Assembly: GCA_946406115.1 (NCBI GenBank)
Contig: OX291558.1
Coordinates: forward strand, 21,134,205-21,198,204
Length of the DNA stretch: 64,000 nucleotides
Direction: 5' to 3'
DNA from: Apoda limacodes
Taxonomy: Eukaryota; Arthropoda; Insecta; Lepidoptera; Limacodidae
Part shown: positions 1 to 11,450 of the stretch, piece by piece
Position numbering within the stretch: the first letter of the stretch is position 1
How the letters are laid out: the number at the start of each line of letters is the position of its first letter
Program-made: the position numbers and the translations under genes
Notes under the pieces: generated by a model
The model's database searches: none
Seen by the model: only the letters and a program-made list of their open reading frames with translations
What the model was told of the DNA's origin: nothing

Positions 1-437
1 GGACCTAATATGATAACGTAATTTTAAGTTACTGTGACAAAATTGCTTAAGATAGCTATTAACATATGACTATAACTTAAAATCTTTAAATATTGATAAA
101 CATTTTAATATTGTTGATTTAAACTTTTACACTTTTTACTAAATTTTGATAATTACTATTCTTAGATTTATCACCATGATATTTAATTTTGTTACACGCA
201 ATACTAAACTCTGTTTTTGTCCAGTTTATGATGCTGATATTTGGTCGATACCAAATATCAGCATCGTTTCTTTTTGTATTCGCGTTAAAACCGAAAATAC
301 TAGTTATAAAATGTCTCAAATCTCTTAATAAAACTATCAAAATACTCGGTTAGTCAGTATTACTTCTTCAAATTTTACATAACATAGATTTTTTAATTAA
401 ACACATAAGAGGATAAGTAAAAAAACATAAAAAGTTT
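1..437. other. AT-rich sequence without a recognisable gene
   Basis: The short overlapping frames on both strands here come from a fold-back palindrome at 230-265, which makes both strands read similarly. I see no domain, signal or splice-supported exon. Nothing else stands out. Confidence 0.6.
230..265. repeat. fold-back palindrome, 16-bp arms
   Basis: Positions 230-245 are the exact reverse complement of 250-265, around a 4-nt centre (CGAT). As RNA or single-stranded DNA it would form a tight hairpin. It is one of six similar palindromes in the window. There is no sign that it is a transcription terminator or a transposon end. Confidence 0.9.
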
Positions 438-700
438 TTTATATCCGTTCGGCTAAGAGAAGCGATGACGCCATTTTCTTTCACTTCGTACAACTGACGG
501 TGCGACGACTCGCTGCCTGGTGTTCAAAATTTGTTCTAGAAGGGACGTACACGGCGACTCAGTTTATTATTATCGCGTTCGTTCGCAAAGACCAAGTTGT
601 GGTTCGAGTTCGGTGCACATAAACTGCAAGTTTTGGTAAAGTATTGAACATTTGCAAAGTGAGATAGCGTCGCGACGCCCGGGTGACACTACAACTTGAT
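438..700 (+). promoter_or_regulatory. possible promoter and noncoding first exon
   Basis: A GC- and CpG-richer island in very AT-rich DNA. It holds TCAGT at 559-563, which matches the arthropod initiator, and AGACC at 589-593, which resembles a downstream promoter element but is one base off the usual spacing. A splice-donor-like GTAAAGT begins at 636. That would give an untranslated first exon of about 75 nt, but no downstream coding exon is visible in the window. The alternative is a GC-rich piece of an unrecognised repeat. No functional evidence; weak call. Confidence 0.22.
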
Positions 701-2261
701 TCTATAAGTGATACCTACTCCCTTCACAACAATATCCTCTAATTTCTTATAAGTTTAAACTTGTTCCCCTCAAGAGACTAACAATCACCATCCCATTGAG
801 ACTGTCAGTACCCCTAATATAAAAAACAATACCCCTTTATCGTGCCGTAAACTTAAGGGGCAAGGTTTTTAATCTTTTAAAAGAGCTTGTCTTCTGTTAG
901 AAATATAACTTAACAATTGAATCTTTCTTGCGTTGTACTTTCTCATTACAGAAAGTGTTACTTTAAAAGAAACTTAATTGAAATACAAGACTTTTTGTTT
1001 TTTGTTGTTATTAAATTTATTTCTAATTCGTTGTTTTATATTTTACTTTTTTTGGTTTTATTTAAAATTTATTATTTTTGTCATTGTGATATGCTAATGA
1101 ACAAACCGTGGTTTACAATTACTTATTCTATTTACAAAATTAATGTATTTTTTTCAATAAAACATATCTTGTGTATGCGAAACCCACCTCTCAAAAACCA
1201 AAACTTTTGTGCCTACACAGAGCTTATTGTTACATTAAATACAATTAAGGCGAGGCATCGATGGGTATTGCACAGTGAAGTGCTGCTTCTTGGCTGCCTT
1301 AGACACAAGGTTAAAAATTCATTGCGCACAAAGTTGCCAAAAAATTAAAATCGTAAGCGAAAAGTTGATGTAATTAATTTATTAAAAATTAACGGTTACA
1401 AATATTAAAACTCTTAGCTATTGAACATTAGATATTGTTGTCACCTACATAACTAAGCTGTATTTGCTGTTTTTAAGGTTATCGCCTTAACAATATTATG
1501 ATAAGCTCAATTTTGATGATTCACCTGATTTCAATTAAAAAACTGTCAAGCCATAACCATCAAATTATGTTTCTGAGATGATAAAAAATGTGTAAAAATA
1601 TATGATGCTTGGTTTCAGATCGGTAGCTTTTAATGTTAACTTTTCTTAAACGAAAATGTAGGTACTCTTTTTTTAATGCCTCGGTCGTGTGTCCCTTATT
1701 CCTGTATCTATAGGTGGTAACCATTAACGCTAAGTTGGGTGCTCTAAATACTAATGATAGCTGATCCTAACATTGCTTACATAGTTTCTTTCGATGTTTC
1801 CTATCCTCTCATTCTTTTTTTTGGACAGTCGTGTGAAGATAGTAAATCCAATCAGTCAAATAAGTAATTACAATTTTAGAAGTTAAATACAATTTGGTGA
1901 CTATACGTATAGGTTATCTGTAAATTTTAAATATATCAGTTTGCCTCGACAACTACGTGTGTTTATCTATCATTGACAAAAATATTCTCCAATTGCTTCC
2001 ATGAATCTCTATTCATATGCTCTATGTTGCTGCAGCGTCTTTTTGATATCGTCGATCCATCTCTTAAAAAGTCGCCCCCGCTTTCTTTTATTGTCCCTTG
2101 GTTATGATTACATTATAGTTATACTTCCCTTCTCCTTCCCCCTGATGATGCACACTCCCCAGTCCATCTCCATTTTAGCATCTTTATTGTGACTAGAACG
2201 TCCTTAGTTCTCGTCTCATTTATTATAGTGGTTGTTCAAAGTAATGTCCGATTTTTTTTTA
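701..2261. other. AT-rich sequence, nothing recognised
   Basis: A 143-codon frame at 917-1348 is low-complexity and hydrophobic, as expected of chance translation of AT-rich DNA, and shows no domain. No repeat family or RNA gene was recognised here. Confidence 0.5.
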
Positions 2262-2862
2262 TCCTACTTCTCTTTAAGGCATTCTGGCATGTTTATAATT
2301 TTTTTTTTCATACTTCTCTCTATGTCAATCTTGCAAATTGCTAGTTTTCTTTATCACACTTCTCTGTATTGCATCCTATCACGTTTCTAGTTTTTTATCA
2401 TACGTCTCTCTATGGTATTCTAGCACGTTTCTAGTTTTTTTATCATACTTCTCTCTATTGCATTCTGTCACGTTTCTAGTTTTCTTTATTATACTTCTCT
2501 CTATGGCATTCTAGCATGTTTCTCATTTTTTTATCATACTTCTCTCTATTGCATCCTGTCACTCTCTACTGTATTCTAGCATGTTTCGAGTTTTTTTTAT
2601 CATACTTCTCTCTATGACATTCTGGCATGTCCCTTGTTTTTTATAATAGTTCTCTCTATGACATTCAAGCATGATTCCAGTATCACATTTACGTCTGCAT
2701 AAGGCATTCTGGCATTTTTTAAAATTTGTTGTTTCATACTTCTCTCTATAGCATTCGAGCATATTTCTAGTTTTCTTTATCATACTTTTCTCTATTGCAT
2801 CCTGTCACGTTTCTTGTTTTTTATCATACTTCTCTCTATAACATTCGAGCATGTTCCTAGGT
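2262..2862. repeat. 45-bp minisatellite, about 13 units plus one truncated unit
   Basis: Diverged tandem units of about 44-46 bp, each built on TACTTCTCTCTATGGCATTC followed by a (C/T)-A-C/T-G-TTTCTAG stretch and a T-run. A truncated unit lies near 2565-2600. The period equals 15 codons, so the minus strand reads as a degenerate peptide repeat (YREKYDKKTRNMLEC type) in patches. Length changes between units break the frame, so protein coding is unlikely. Confidence 0.9.
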
Positions 2863-3415
2863 TTTTTTTTTAATGCAGCAAGCAAGCAACAAAACAACAG
2901 GGAATACTCTAACTCAAAAGAAGAATTGTATAAACAAATTGTTTTACAAAATATAATCACAATCTGTAATAAACTGTATTTATTATTTAAATGTCTACTT
3001 CATGCCCATATGTATGAATGTTAATACAGTAAACACGAAGAATGCTTAAAATACCATTGAGAATATGCATGATGTCGTGTCAAACAAACATTAAAAGCCG
3101 TAACGAATGGCTTCCACCATTTAACACGCCAGAAAAGCTCAATGTACATATATGATGGATCAATGATAACACAGGTATTTACAGGTATATTGAGTTTATT
3201 TAAACATTTAATAAACTAACAATATTCTATAATATTGATGTCATTGAAAATTATTTGAGAACATATGCTTTGGTTTCAAATAAAAATTTAATAAAAGAAG
3301 TTATATGACAAAGTAAATCTAATTGTATGCAAAAACTAAAGTATCCGGAAAACTTTCTGTGGTCGTATTTAGGTGTATTCGCTTCAAAGTACATATACAA
3401 AACCGTAAACAAACT
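2863..3415. other. AT-rich sequence, nothing recognised
   Basis: No coding frame of note, no tandem structure and no recognised element. Confidence 0.5.
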
Positions 3416-3870
3416 AAATATCTGTCGCCACGGGTCTTTTTGACACCGACCCTTTTTTTAGGACAAAGCCCTCTTACTGTTGTTTCACCGACTCACGTTA
3501 CTACGTCAGATGCCTTGGATTTGGGTTATCACCCTAGGGGTTTTCTTTTTAATAATCTTTTCTCCCTCGCGGTCAAGTACTCCGGGCGCCTGCTCCATAA
3601 GCGTGGGCCAGGAGCATGAACTGCGTCAGAAGACAAGAATTGCTTCGTGTTCCTTCAGATCGGAGGCCTCATACCCCGTGCTAACTCCCGAGGATAGCTC
3701 TTACTCTTTCTACTACTCCTTACTACTCTCTTGATGTAATTCAGATGCTATTCATTTGCGCGTGCAAACATGGACGTAGTTAACTTGCTGATGAATGCAT
3801 CCAGGGTTTCGACTTTCAAGTTCCCTTGCAACGGTGGTACCAGGAAGGTGCTGTATAGGTGAAAAGGGTA
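3416..3870. other. GC-richer block of unknown origin
   Basis: Base composition jumps relative to both flanks, and several overlapping short frames are open on the plus strand. No motif I recognise is present. It sits directly beside LINE remnants on its right, so a degenerate retrotransposon ORF or LTR piece is the likeliest explanation, but the family cannot be named. Confidence 0.3.
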
Positions 3871-3879
3871 CTAATATAT

Positions 3880-4095
3880 GTCAAGTCCAAAGTCAAAATT
3901 TATTTATTCGAATTAGGATTTTACAATCACTTTTGAATTGTCAAAGTAATGAAATACTATTTTTGGAACTCTCCCACTCTCCGTTTCACAATGTTGTTGA
4001 TTTCTACCGAGAAGAATCAGGCAAGAAACTCGATAGTTACTCTTTTAAAAAAAATCTAAAAAACTACAAATACATTCAATGTTTTAAATAAAGTT
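3880..4095 (-). mobile_element. LINE 3'-end fragment (probable)
   Basis: The plus strand reads a GAGAAGAATCAGGCAAGAAACT-like stretch near 4010-4035. The same motif, slightly diverged, occurs in the sequence inserted into another LINE at 36.9 kb, so this is a dispersed repeat. It lies beside the minus-strand reverse transcriptase remnant at 4150-4990. Orientation and family are uncertain. Confidence 0.35.
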
Positions 4096-4149
4096 TAAGC
4101 CGTACAATTTTATATTATTTCTATATAATAGTTATATGAGGGACCATTG

Positions 4150-4990
4150 ATAGGCGCAGTAAATGGTCACGCCTAGGTACTTAGCCTTAGACATCCATCC
4201 AATTGAGTCCCCCATCAGCTGTAGCTTGGAAATAGACCTTGGTGGCGAAGTAGTAGGATCACCTGCGTTTTTCCTACATTGACTGACAGTATCCATTTGG
4301 AGAGCCACTCTGGTAGGGCGTCAAGGGCCCGTTGCATTCTGCTGATAGCCGGCCCCGGTCTGATGGAGGAGGTCAGGTACGCCACGTAGTTAGCAAACAC
4401 GACCAGAGAGGTTCCTTCCTACTTCGGCATGTCGACAGTATATAGCATACTAAGGCGAGTACACTTCCTTGCTGGACTCCCGCTTCAACTGTGTAATCCT
4501 ATGGGATGGCATCTTCCACTACTACCCGAAAACGGTGGTTTCAAAGGTAGGATGACACCACCCTCACGATGCGTCTTGGGACCTCTAGCATCGACAACTT
4601 CTACAGCAGATCGGGATGCTACACACGGTCGAATGCTTTCTACATATCAAGAAATATGACGACAGGGTATATCCGCTTGTTATCAGCCACCCATGCTTCG
4701 TGGATTACTATTGGCAGTTGGAGTATGGTGGAATGATCAGACCTGAATCCGGAAAGCTGAAATTGTCCCAGACGCAGCGTGTAGGATAAGTAAATGTGGT
4801 GTAACAGGAGTCTCTCGAACATCTTTGAGACGGTTGATAGAAGCTCTCCGGCTTCAGAACGTTTTTATCGGGCTTATGCAGCATGATCAATTTGCGTATC
4901 TTCCAAAGGTCAAGAAAGTGACCGGTGCGAATGATGCAGTTGATTAAACGGATATTGCAGCAATGGGCTAGGGCGGTAAGTGGCGCAGGG
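4150..4990 (-). mobile_element. Degenerate Jockey-like LINE reverse transcriptase fragment
   Basis: Minus-strand frames at 4640-4822 and 4708-4890 carry the reverse transcriptase palm start: FERLLLHH, a degenerate GFRSDHSTILQL and a V-x-FLDM ending that corresponds to the first catalytic aspartate region. A further frame at 4215-4400 resumes with a YLTSSIRPGPAI-like stretch and LPEWLSKW, typical of Jockey-type elements just after the YADD region. Frames shift repeatedly and the YADD motif itself is lost, so this is dead. It is 5'-truncated, with no endonuclease visible. The clade is assigned from motif style only. Confidence 0.75.
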
Positions 4991-5760
4991 TAGTTTTGGT
5001 TATCCTATACGATTCAATTTATCAATAGCGCAATTATTTGCAGTTTATTGTGTTGAATAGAAGACCATAACAAACAATGCGTTCTATTGTTGTTTGTTAT
5101 CAGTTGATATTAATGGGAAGGCTTCTAGAAAATTATCGGCGTAACAATATTAAAGTAGCTTAAAACACTACAAGAATTTGTAAATTCTGTCCAGTAGATT
5201 TAAAAATTACTTTATCAAACTAAAACACTTAAACCATCATTCATAATATTAATATGACATGTTTATATTATATTTCTCAAAGGATGCTTAGTAATTATTT
5301 TTATTTCAATCAAATACTGGGTATACTTGTAGATTCAAACAAAATACCGACTGACCGCTTTTGCAACTTTGAAGTTGGAAGTCCAATTAAACCACTTCGG
5401 GTCATTTTGATGAAACCGAACATCTGTTTGAGTTGAAAATAACTTTAATAACGTTTTCGAATCGCAAACTTTGTATTTCATCTCATTTACTGTTTACGGT
5501 CATATTTGGAAGTTTAACATTTTCAATTTTGTAATAAAATACTGCAAACTATTTTAATTGATTTATTTTCTTTTACTAACTACTGCAAAAATATTGTTAT
5601 AGACTAAATTTGTTTTCTTTGAAATAAATTAAATCTTTAGATAGTAACGTATGCAATCTGATTTTAAACACAAATATACAAATAAATAGAAACTACAATT
5701 AATCCTGTGTTTTCTAATTTGATCCCTCCGCTTCATTGGGTTTTCCCCCGCTTCAATACA
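4991..5760. other. AT-rich sequence, nothing recognised
   Basis: Only a short imperfect inverted repeat near 5063-5101 (ATAACAAACA against TGTTTGTTAT) was noted. No gene or repeat family was identified. Confidence 0.5.
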
Positions 5761-5761
5761 A

Positions 5762-5900
5762 TAAAAAAAAGTAAGTTTGTTTTTCTTCACGTCACAACGA
5801 AGCATCTAGTTGAGCTGAAATTTGGCACAGGGATAATCTAGGAGACGGAGAAGAGGCTACTTTCTATCCAGTAAATTAAGTTTAAAAATATCCCGTAGAA
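5762..5900 (+). repeat. Fragment of a lepidopteran Helitron-like repeat
   Basis: The stretch GAGCTGAAATTTGGCACAG followed by GAGACGGAGAAG matches, with divergence, the internal part of the element copies at 42.6-42.8 and 47.1-47.25 kb. Both ends are missing here. Confidence 0.4.
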
Positions 5901-6574
5901 ATAACTGTTACCAAAATTCCACGTGGACAACTTTATCTACAGCTATAATTTTCTATTGCAAACTTTCTTAATATAATAAATGAGTTCTAGGAATCCCACG
6001 CCAATAATAAAAAATTTAACGCATCTAGTAAATGAAATAAAACTTGCTCTTAATTCAGTACGTATGAGTATGTAATTTTTTTTCATATTATCATGTACCT
6101 ATATAAAGCCCGTGTAAAAAGAATCATATGCTTTTCATATATAGTAGAGACTGGTACTTAATGCCAGACGGAACTAAGACATTATTGTCTGAAACGTTTG
6201 CGAAATAGAAGGTTGAAATTTTATAAAAATACACAAAACAGAGCAAAAATAGCATCTTTTAACACAAATTATATTTATCCTGAAAATAAAGGCAACCACT
6301 GATTGTAACGGAACATTTTATAAATTTATATATTTTTATAGTTGTATTTTATACTGTTAAGTTTTCAGAATAAATATTAGTTACGAACTAATAACAATAT
6401 AATATTTTTTTTATAAATTCTCTTCGGCCCAAAGATTAACTGAAAGACATTGCTCATTAGCAATAAGGCAGTCAATTCCTTTTTTTTTGCTTATTGCAAT
6501 TACTATATTGTATTCGTTGAGTATGCGCAATAAAAATATTTTTTATTTATCCCTTATTAAATTTAGTGCAACGC
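5901..6574. other. AT-rich sequence, nothing recognised
   Basis: Poly-A/T runs and no coding frame of interest. Confidence 0.5.
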
Positions 6575-7184
6575 TGTTTTTTAGGGTGCCGTACCCAAAG
6601 GGTAATTAGCGTAACCCTACCACTAAGACACCGCTGTCCGTCCGTTCGTCCGTCCGTCCTTCTGTCACCAGGCTGTATCTCATGAACTGTGATAGTTAGA
6701 CAGTTGAAATATTTACAGAAGATATATTCCTGTTGTCGCTATAACAACAAATACTAAAAAAGGACTCCCATACTACAAACCTGATTTTTTTCCTTGTTTT
6801 TGCTCGTTTTTGCTCGATATTGATAATATTTAGTTATATTCACTTTAAAAAATAATAAATAAATAAAAATAAAAAAAAACTGGTTGCCTGTAAAGTCGGT
6901 ATACGGGCGAAAGTTTTACGTGACAATGATTTTATGTCCGTCTCTCTCGCTCTTAGGCGGGCGCGTGCCTCTCACTCGCTCTCATTGTGAGCGCATAACG
7001 TGAGCGGAGCGTAACGCAGTTTCTTGAAGTGTCACCCGGCAAACCAATTTATAAGACGTTGTCACGTCAAAATATTTAAGGGGCCTCCCATACAATAAAC
7101 GTAATTTTTTTGCCGTTTTTATAGATAATGGTACGAAAACCCTTAGTGCGCAAGTCCGACTCGCACTTGGCCGATTTTTTTTTT
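6575..7184 (+). mobile_element. Lepidopteran interspersed repeat (GTACCCAAAG ... CTCGCACTTGGCCG), copy 1
   Basis: It starts with AGGGTGCCGTACCCAAAGGG, contains the CCGCTGTCCGTCCG and TGAACTGTGATAGTTAGACAG blocks, and ends with CAAGTCCGACTCGCACTTGG and a T-run. Two further copies lie at 32.9-33.4 and 53.8-54.1 kb, all on the plus strand. This copy is longer than the copy at 53.8 kb. The 'CTCCCATAC...' internal segment appears twice (about 6766 and 7085), and about 200 bp of unrelated sequence lies between those two, including a CpG-rich stretch near 6940-7010. No protein is encoded; its autonomous partner is not in the window. Confidence 0.75.
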
Positions 7185-7261
7185 GTTGACACTGTAATAT
7201 TACAAGCGTTAGATTAATGATCAGTAGAGTAATTAATAAATTAAATAATAGAGTAGCTTTT

Positions 7262-7440
7262 ACGTCATCAATAGCAGGGTTGTCACTGTTGTCAGTTGGA
7301 AAGTAATTGTCGCCGCCTGACGTATTGCGTTATTGGTGGTCAGACTGCAGTAGTTTACGTGTTGGTGCCTTTCTGTTATTTCCACAGCTTATCTTTATGC
7401 GCAGACATTTGCGTTTCTATATATTATATACTTATTATCA
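7262..7440 (+). repeat. Core repeat, copy A of four
   Basis: The same ~180-bp sequence recurs at 11.2, 18.4 and 31.9 kb, always on the plus strand. Shared landmarks are TAACTGTCGTCGACT (here diverged), TACTGCGTTATTGGTGG and CACAGCTTATCTGTATGCGC. This copy stands outside the tandem array. Function unknown. Confidence 0.7.
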
Positions 7441-8700
7441 AAACAAATTCACAAAGATTTTGTCAATATTTATTCAAACATTCAAAATCAAATAAAATTT
7501 AATTAGAACCAGCTTAGACTTTTTGTACCTGGCTACTTTTAAAACAAAAAGCGACAATTATGTATTGATAAAGGCATAGGCAATTGCTGGTTGCTAAAAT
7601 TTACCAGCAATGAAATTAAATAATACAACTTTGATGGAGCCTTTTCGAGTCGCACGGATAGGTCGACTTTGCTCAAAGAAAGTTATCCAAATAATGATTA
7701 ATTTGATTAAATTGAGTGAAATAATAAATAAGAAAAAATCACACCAACACCACCATTAAATATTATTTTTACTTCTTCAACCAAAGCGTATTTTTGAAAA
7801 AGTGAAAAAATTAAAAATACAATATAGTGATCTTAGAAAGCTTTGTGTTATTTGTCGAATTGTCGTCTGCGAGTTTTAATGTGCTGTTCTGTTCTGTTCT
7901 GCAAAAAGTGACCGCCTTTAGCCAATATCCGGATAAAAACTTGCAGACATGATCCACATAAAATACAACATGTTTTAAAAGGAGTTAGTCACTAGTTAGT
8001 AATTTTCTTTTTTTTACTTTTTTGAAAGACGCTTTGTATGTAAAATAAAAAAATAATATCTAGTGTGCAGTATATAAGGACCTAATTACCAGATGTAAAC
8101 ACTCAATGTATTTATCAGAGCACCTTTCTTAAGCGTCAAAGTTACATGATGTAGGTAACAACCAATACTTGGCTGATATGATACGATGTTTTTATAATAT
8201 GATAGCACTACTTTTTACTACTGCATACCGTGTAAAATTTGTATAATAATTGCCATTATATAATTTATTTACTGACTTGTTTGAGTTTGGTAAAGCGTAA
8301 AAAGGTTTGATGACATTGATTTGTGCTCAAAGGAAGATGAAAAATAAATCAGTCACAATAAGAAGGGAATCACCGGCTGGAAATCCCTCGTCTCTAAGAA
8401 GAACCGGAAAATTAGAGCAATTCAAATCGTTTGTTTCATTTAAAGTTGTTCACAATATCTTTTTGTTAAGAATTTTTTACTCTTAGTTTTTTAAAGATAT
8501 ATTTTTTGAATAATAATTTAGTATAATATTTATTTTAATTGGAATTGAATTATACTTCTATTAGTATACACCCGCTGCTCTGCCTGCAAATTAATTAGAC
8601 GGTAGAAATTGATACAAAATACAACAGCAAAGAAATGAAAATAGTTTCCTGAATACAGAAAAAAACATATAAGCCTATGTTTGTTTGCCTGCCTCAGTCA
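7441..8700. other. AT-rich sequence, nothing recognised
   Basis: A short TTCTG run near 7885 is the only simple repeat noted. There is no gene. Confidence 0.45.
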
Positions 8701-8845
8701 TTATAGGTCCTTATTCAAGGGCATATGCCTCTCTATGGAGAAGGAGGCTTAGGTCATAGTCGACCACGTTGGCCTAGCGCATACTGTGGGACGTCGTTGA
8801 CCTAGTTGCCACTCGAGCTACTGAGACTACTACTGAGACGTAAAA
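8701..8845 (+). repeat. Lepidopteran LINE/SINE tail-type repeat fragment
   Basis: The stretch CTCTATGGAGAAGGAGGCTTAGGTCATAG with CCACGTTGGCCTAGCGC is shared, diverged, with 25858-26020 (plus) and 45730-45800 (minus). I recognise it as a tail sequence common in lepidopteran genomes, but I cannot name the parent element. Confidence 0.5.
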
Positions 8846-9199
8846 TATCTCTCTTTTTCTTTATTATTTTAATTAAACTGAATGAAAACAAAACTGTATC
8901 CGCACAAGAATCAGGCCCCTGAAACCTAACCTAACCCTTAATTATTGATAACAACCTGTTATAATTTTTGCAAATTATTTAACATTTTCGTATTTGTTTT
9001 GTACGCTCACTATTTAATTTAAATTAATTTTGTTATAATATATTATAAAATTTATATTATAAATTTTATAATATATTATAACAAAATAATCAATTTTATT
9101 ATATTCATTTATAAAATTTATAATAATAATATTAGAATACATTTACGTGAATGATTATAATATAAATGAATACATTTACTGAATAGATTCCATCTCTAG
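8846..9199. other. AT-rich sequence with a fold-back palindrome
   Basis: Apart from the palindrome at 9027-9087 this interval shows nothing but AT-rich sequence. Confidence 0.5.
9027..9087. repeat. fold-back palindrome, 28-bp arms
   Basis: Positions 9027-9054 are the exact reverse complement of 9060-9087, with a 5-nt centre (TATTA). The arms are entirely AT-rich apart from a single G/C pair near each outer end. It lies just upstream of tandem unit 1. Confidence 0.9.
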
Positions 9200-10849
9200 A
9201 TTTTTTTGCTCAGCTTTCGCATTTTATTTTCTAAGAAAATTACTGAATACTGAATGAAACTGTATATCATAAGCATAATTAAGGCTTCTATTAGACTTAT
9301 CGAAATAGATATTTTTTGATATAAATTTAAAAAGAAAAACTCATTTATTTTTTAAATATAAGTTTCTTAAAAAAAAATTTCTTTTATTAAAAAAAATCTA
9401 GGCATACACAAAAAAAATTACTTAAATTCTGAATTGCATTTTTCTTGAATTCTTAAGTGGCCTATGGCTGTTTTAATTCGCGTAAATTTCCAACTGACAA
9501 ATAAACGCATATTTATTGTTTTTTTACTTTTATGAGAGCTACGAGTACAAACAGATGTGATATTAAAACAGTAGGTAAATATATAACACAATTAACATAA
9601 TAAGTAACATGTATCATATTTTGTTTATATTTATTAATATATTTAAACACTTGTCGGTGTTAATATATATGTGGTTATTTTCAATATATGTATACTTACT
9701 TCCTTTTATTTCCCACTTGCATGTCTGGAAGAAATCGCTCTGTAGCGATAAAACAACCAAAATTTTTAACGTATTCCTTTATAATTTATGTGCAAAGAAA
9801 AATATTATTGCACATTACACAACTTTACATTATCACAAAAAGGTAATTGTCTAAATAAAACAAATTTTATACAATCAACATTTCTATATTTTTTGTATCC
9901 AGTTTAAAAGGTTTGTCTTTTTTTCAAGCGGATTTAGTGCGTTCAAACTCATTTAAAGTCTCTCCAAACTACGCCAGTTCAAAACTTTAAAAGTAGATAG
10001 TTTTATCTAACTGGAGATAGATTTTCACCAAAAACGATTTCGATAGCGTTAACAGTTTTATTTTCTACCTACCTAACCCTTTATTTTTTTTAAAGGTTAT
10101 AAATGCTAGTATCATAATAAAAATATATAAAAAAAATAAAAGAAAGAAGAAGAAAACACTCAGTTCAATATTTTTTTACATTTCAATGTCCCTTAAAATC
10201 AACGTTATTTGTATTGATTATTTCATTTTCGGAATATTTGAATAAGGTTATTCATTTGTAGTGTTTATTTCAGTAGCAAATATTTGAATTAAGTTAATTT
10301 TTTTTAATAAACAAAATAATCTCAAAATAACTATATTAACTATAACTGTCACAAAAACTAGACAATACACAATATTTGCAAAATTGTGACCGAGTATCCA
10401 ATCTAACCACATAAGTATGAAAAATCGATACGGAAAATAAATTGTAGAAATATTTTATACATTTTTGGTATGTAACGCCATCAGAGATGTCATTACAGAA
10501 AATACCATAGACATAGAAAACTGGACAGCGCATTTTCATATTCATCTGTGAACTCAATATGGCTGATGCGAGTGAAAGAGACAAAGCGACTTGACAGATG
10601 CAAATCAAATCTGTAATTTTGGATTGTGTGTAACAAAAAAAATGAATCACCGAAATGTATGTGCGAGCATAATATTCAAACGACTGAACCAAATTGGATA
10701 ATTTTTTTTAGTTGTGTTTGTTATTACCAAGACAAGAAAATTACTTTTCAAGTACGATTCGGACCCTAAGAGCAGACCATTCATCTGATTGTAATAAAAT
10801 TTTGGTAAGGATATTGTGCACACGCCGAGGAAGAGTCTTAAACAAGTAG

Positions 10850-10982
10850 TACAATATATATATTATTTTATTATATAAGTGTTATTCATGGAAGACGTTT
10901 TTGTGGTATTTTTGCTATAACTCTTCACTAGAGGGCGCTGCAGCACAAAGGGCAGAACAACGTCTAATGGGTCAGCTAGTTT
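10850..10982 (+). mobile_element. Helitron-like 3' end
   Basis: It ends in CAACGTCTAATGGGTCAGCTAGT, preceded by an AGGGCGCTGCAG segment. The ending CTAGT after a short GC-rich stretch is what I associate with non-autonomous lepidopteran Helitron-like repeats. The 5' end could not be placed. Confidence 0.45.
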
Positions 10983-11156
10983 TATTGTAAAAAAGAGCTA
11001 AGTTTTCTGTGGTTGTTTGTTTTAAGTCAAAATCTACGAGACCCAAATCAAAATCAGATTCAGAGAACATCCATATATTTTTAAAATTAAACAATAGTTT
11101 CGCATAAACAATACTTTCACTTTTAATCACACATACAGCATAATATCACTATTAAA

Positions 11157-11450
11157 CTATCTCTTTGAGTAACATTTATCACGTCAGCAGTAGTAGTACC
11201 TAGTCGTGTCAACGTCGCGTCCGGACAGCCGGAAAATAACTGTCGTCGACTAAGAAACATACTGCATCATCAGTGGTCGGACACCTGCCTGCGTGCGAAT
11301 GCGTCCTCCCTCTTGTTTACACAGCTTATCTGTAACTGCAGGCATTTGTATTAGTATTTGTATTGTTAGTGGTAGTTTCTTGTTGTCTGAGCGGTCCGAG
11401 TACACGGTAGTGCACTACCAAGTTCTACATTTCACTATTGGGCTTTCTTC
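11157..11450 (+). repeat. Core repeat, copy B, inside tandem unit 1
   Basis: Nearly the same as copy C at 18.36-18.66 kb over about 290 bp, including CAACGTCGCGTCCGGACAGC and GAGCGGTCCGAGTACA. An ATCAGTGG at about 11270 resembles an initiator but is not preserved in copies A and D. A 97-codon frame crosses it, but the frame is not conserved in the other copies. Confidence 0.8.

Noticed and set aside
917..1348. 143-codon plus-strand gene
   Set aside because: Low-complexity, hydrophobic translation of AT-rich DNA without a domain, homologous copy or splice context.
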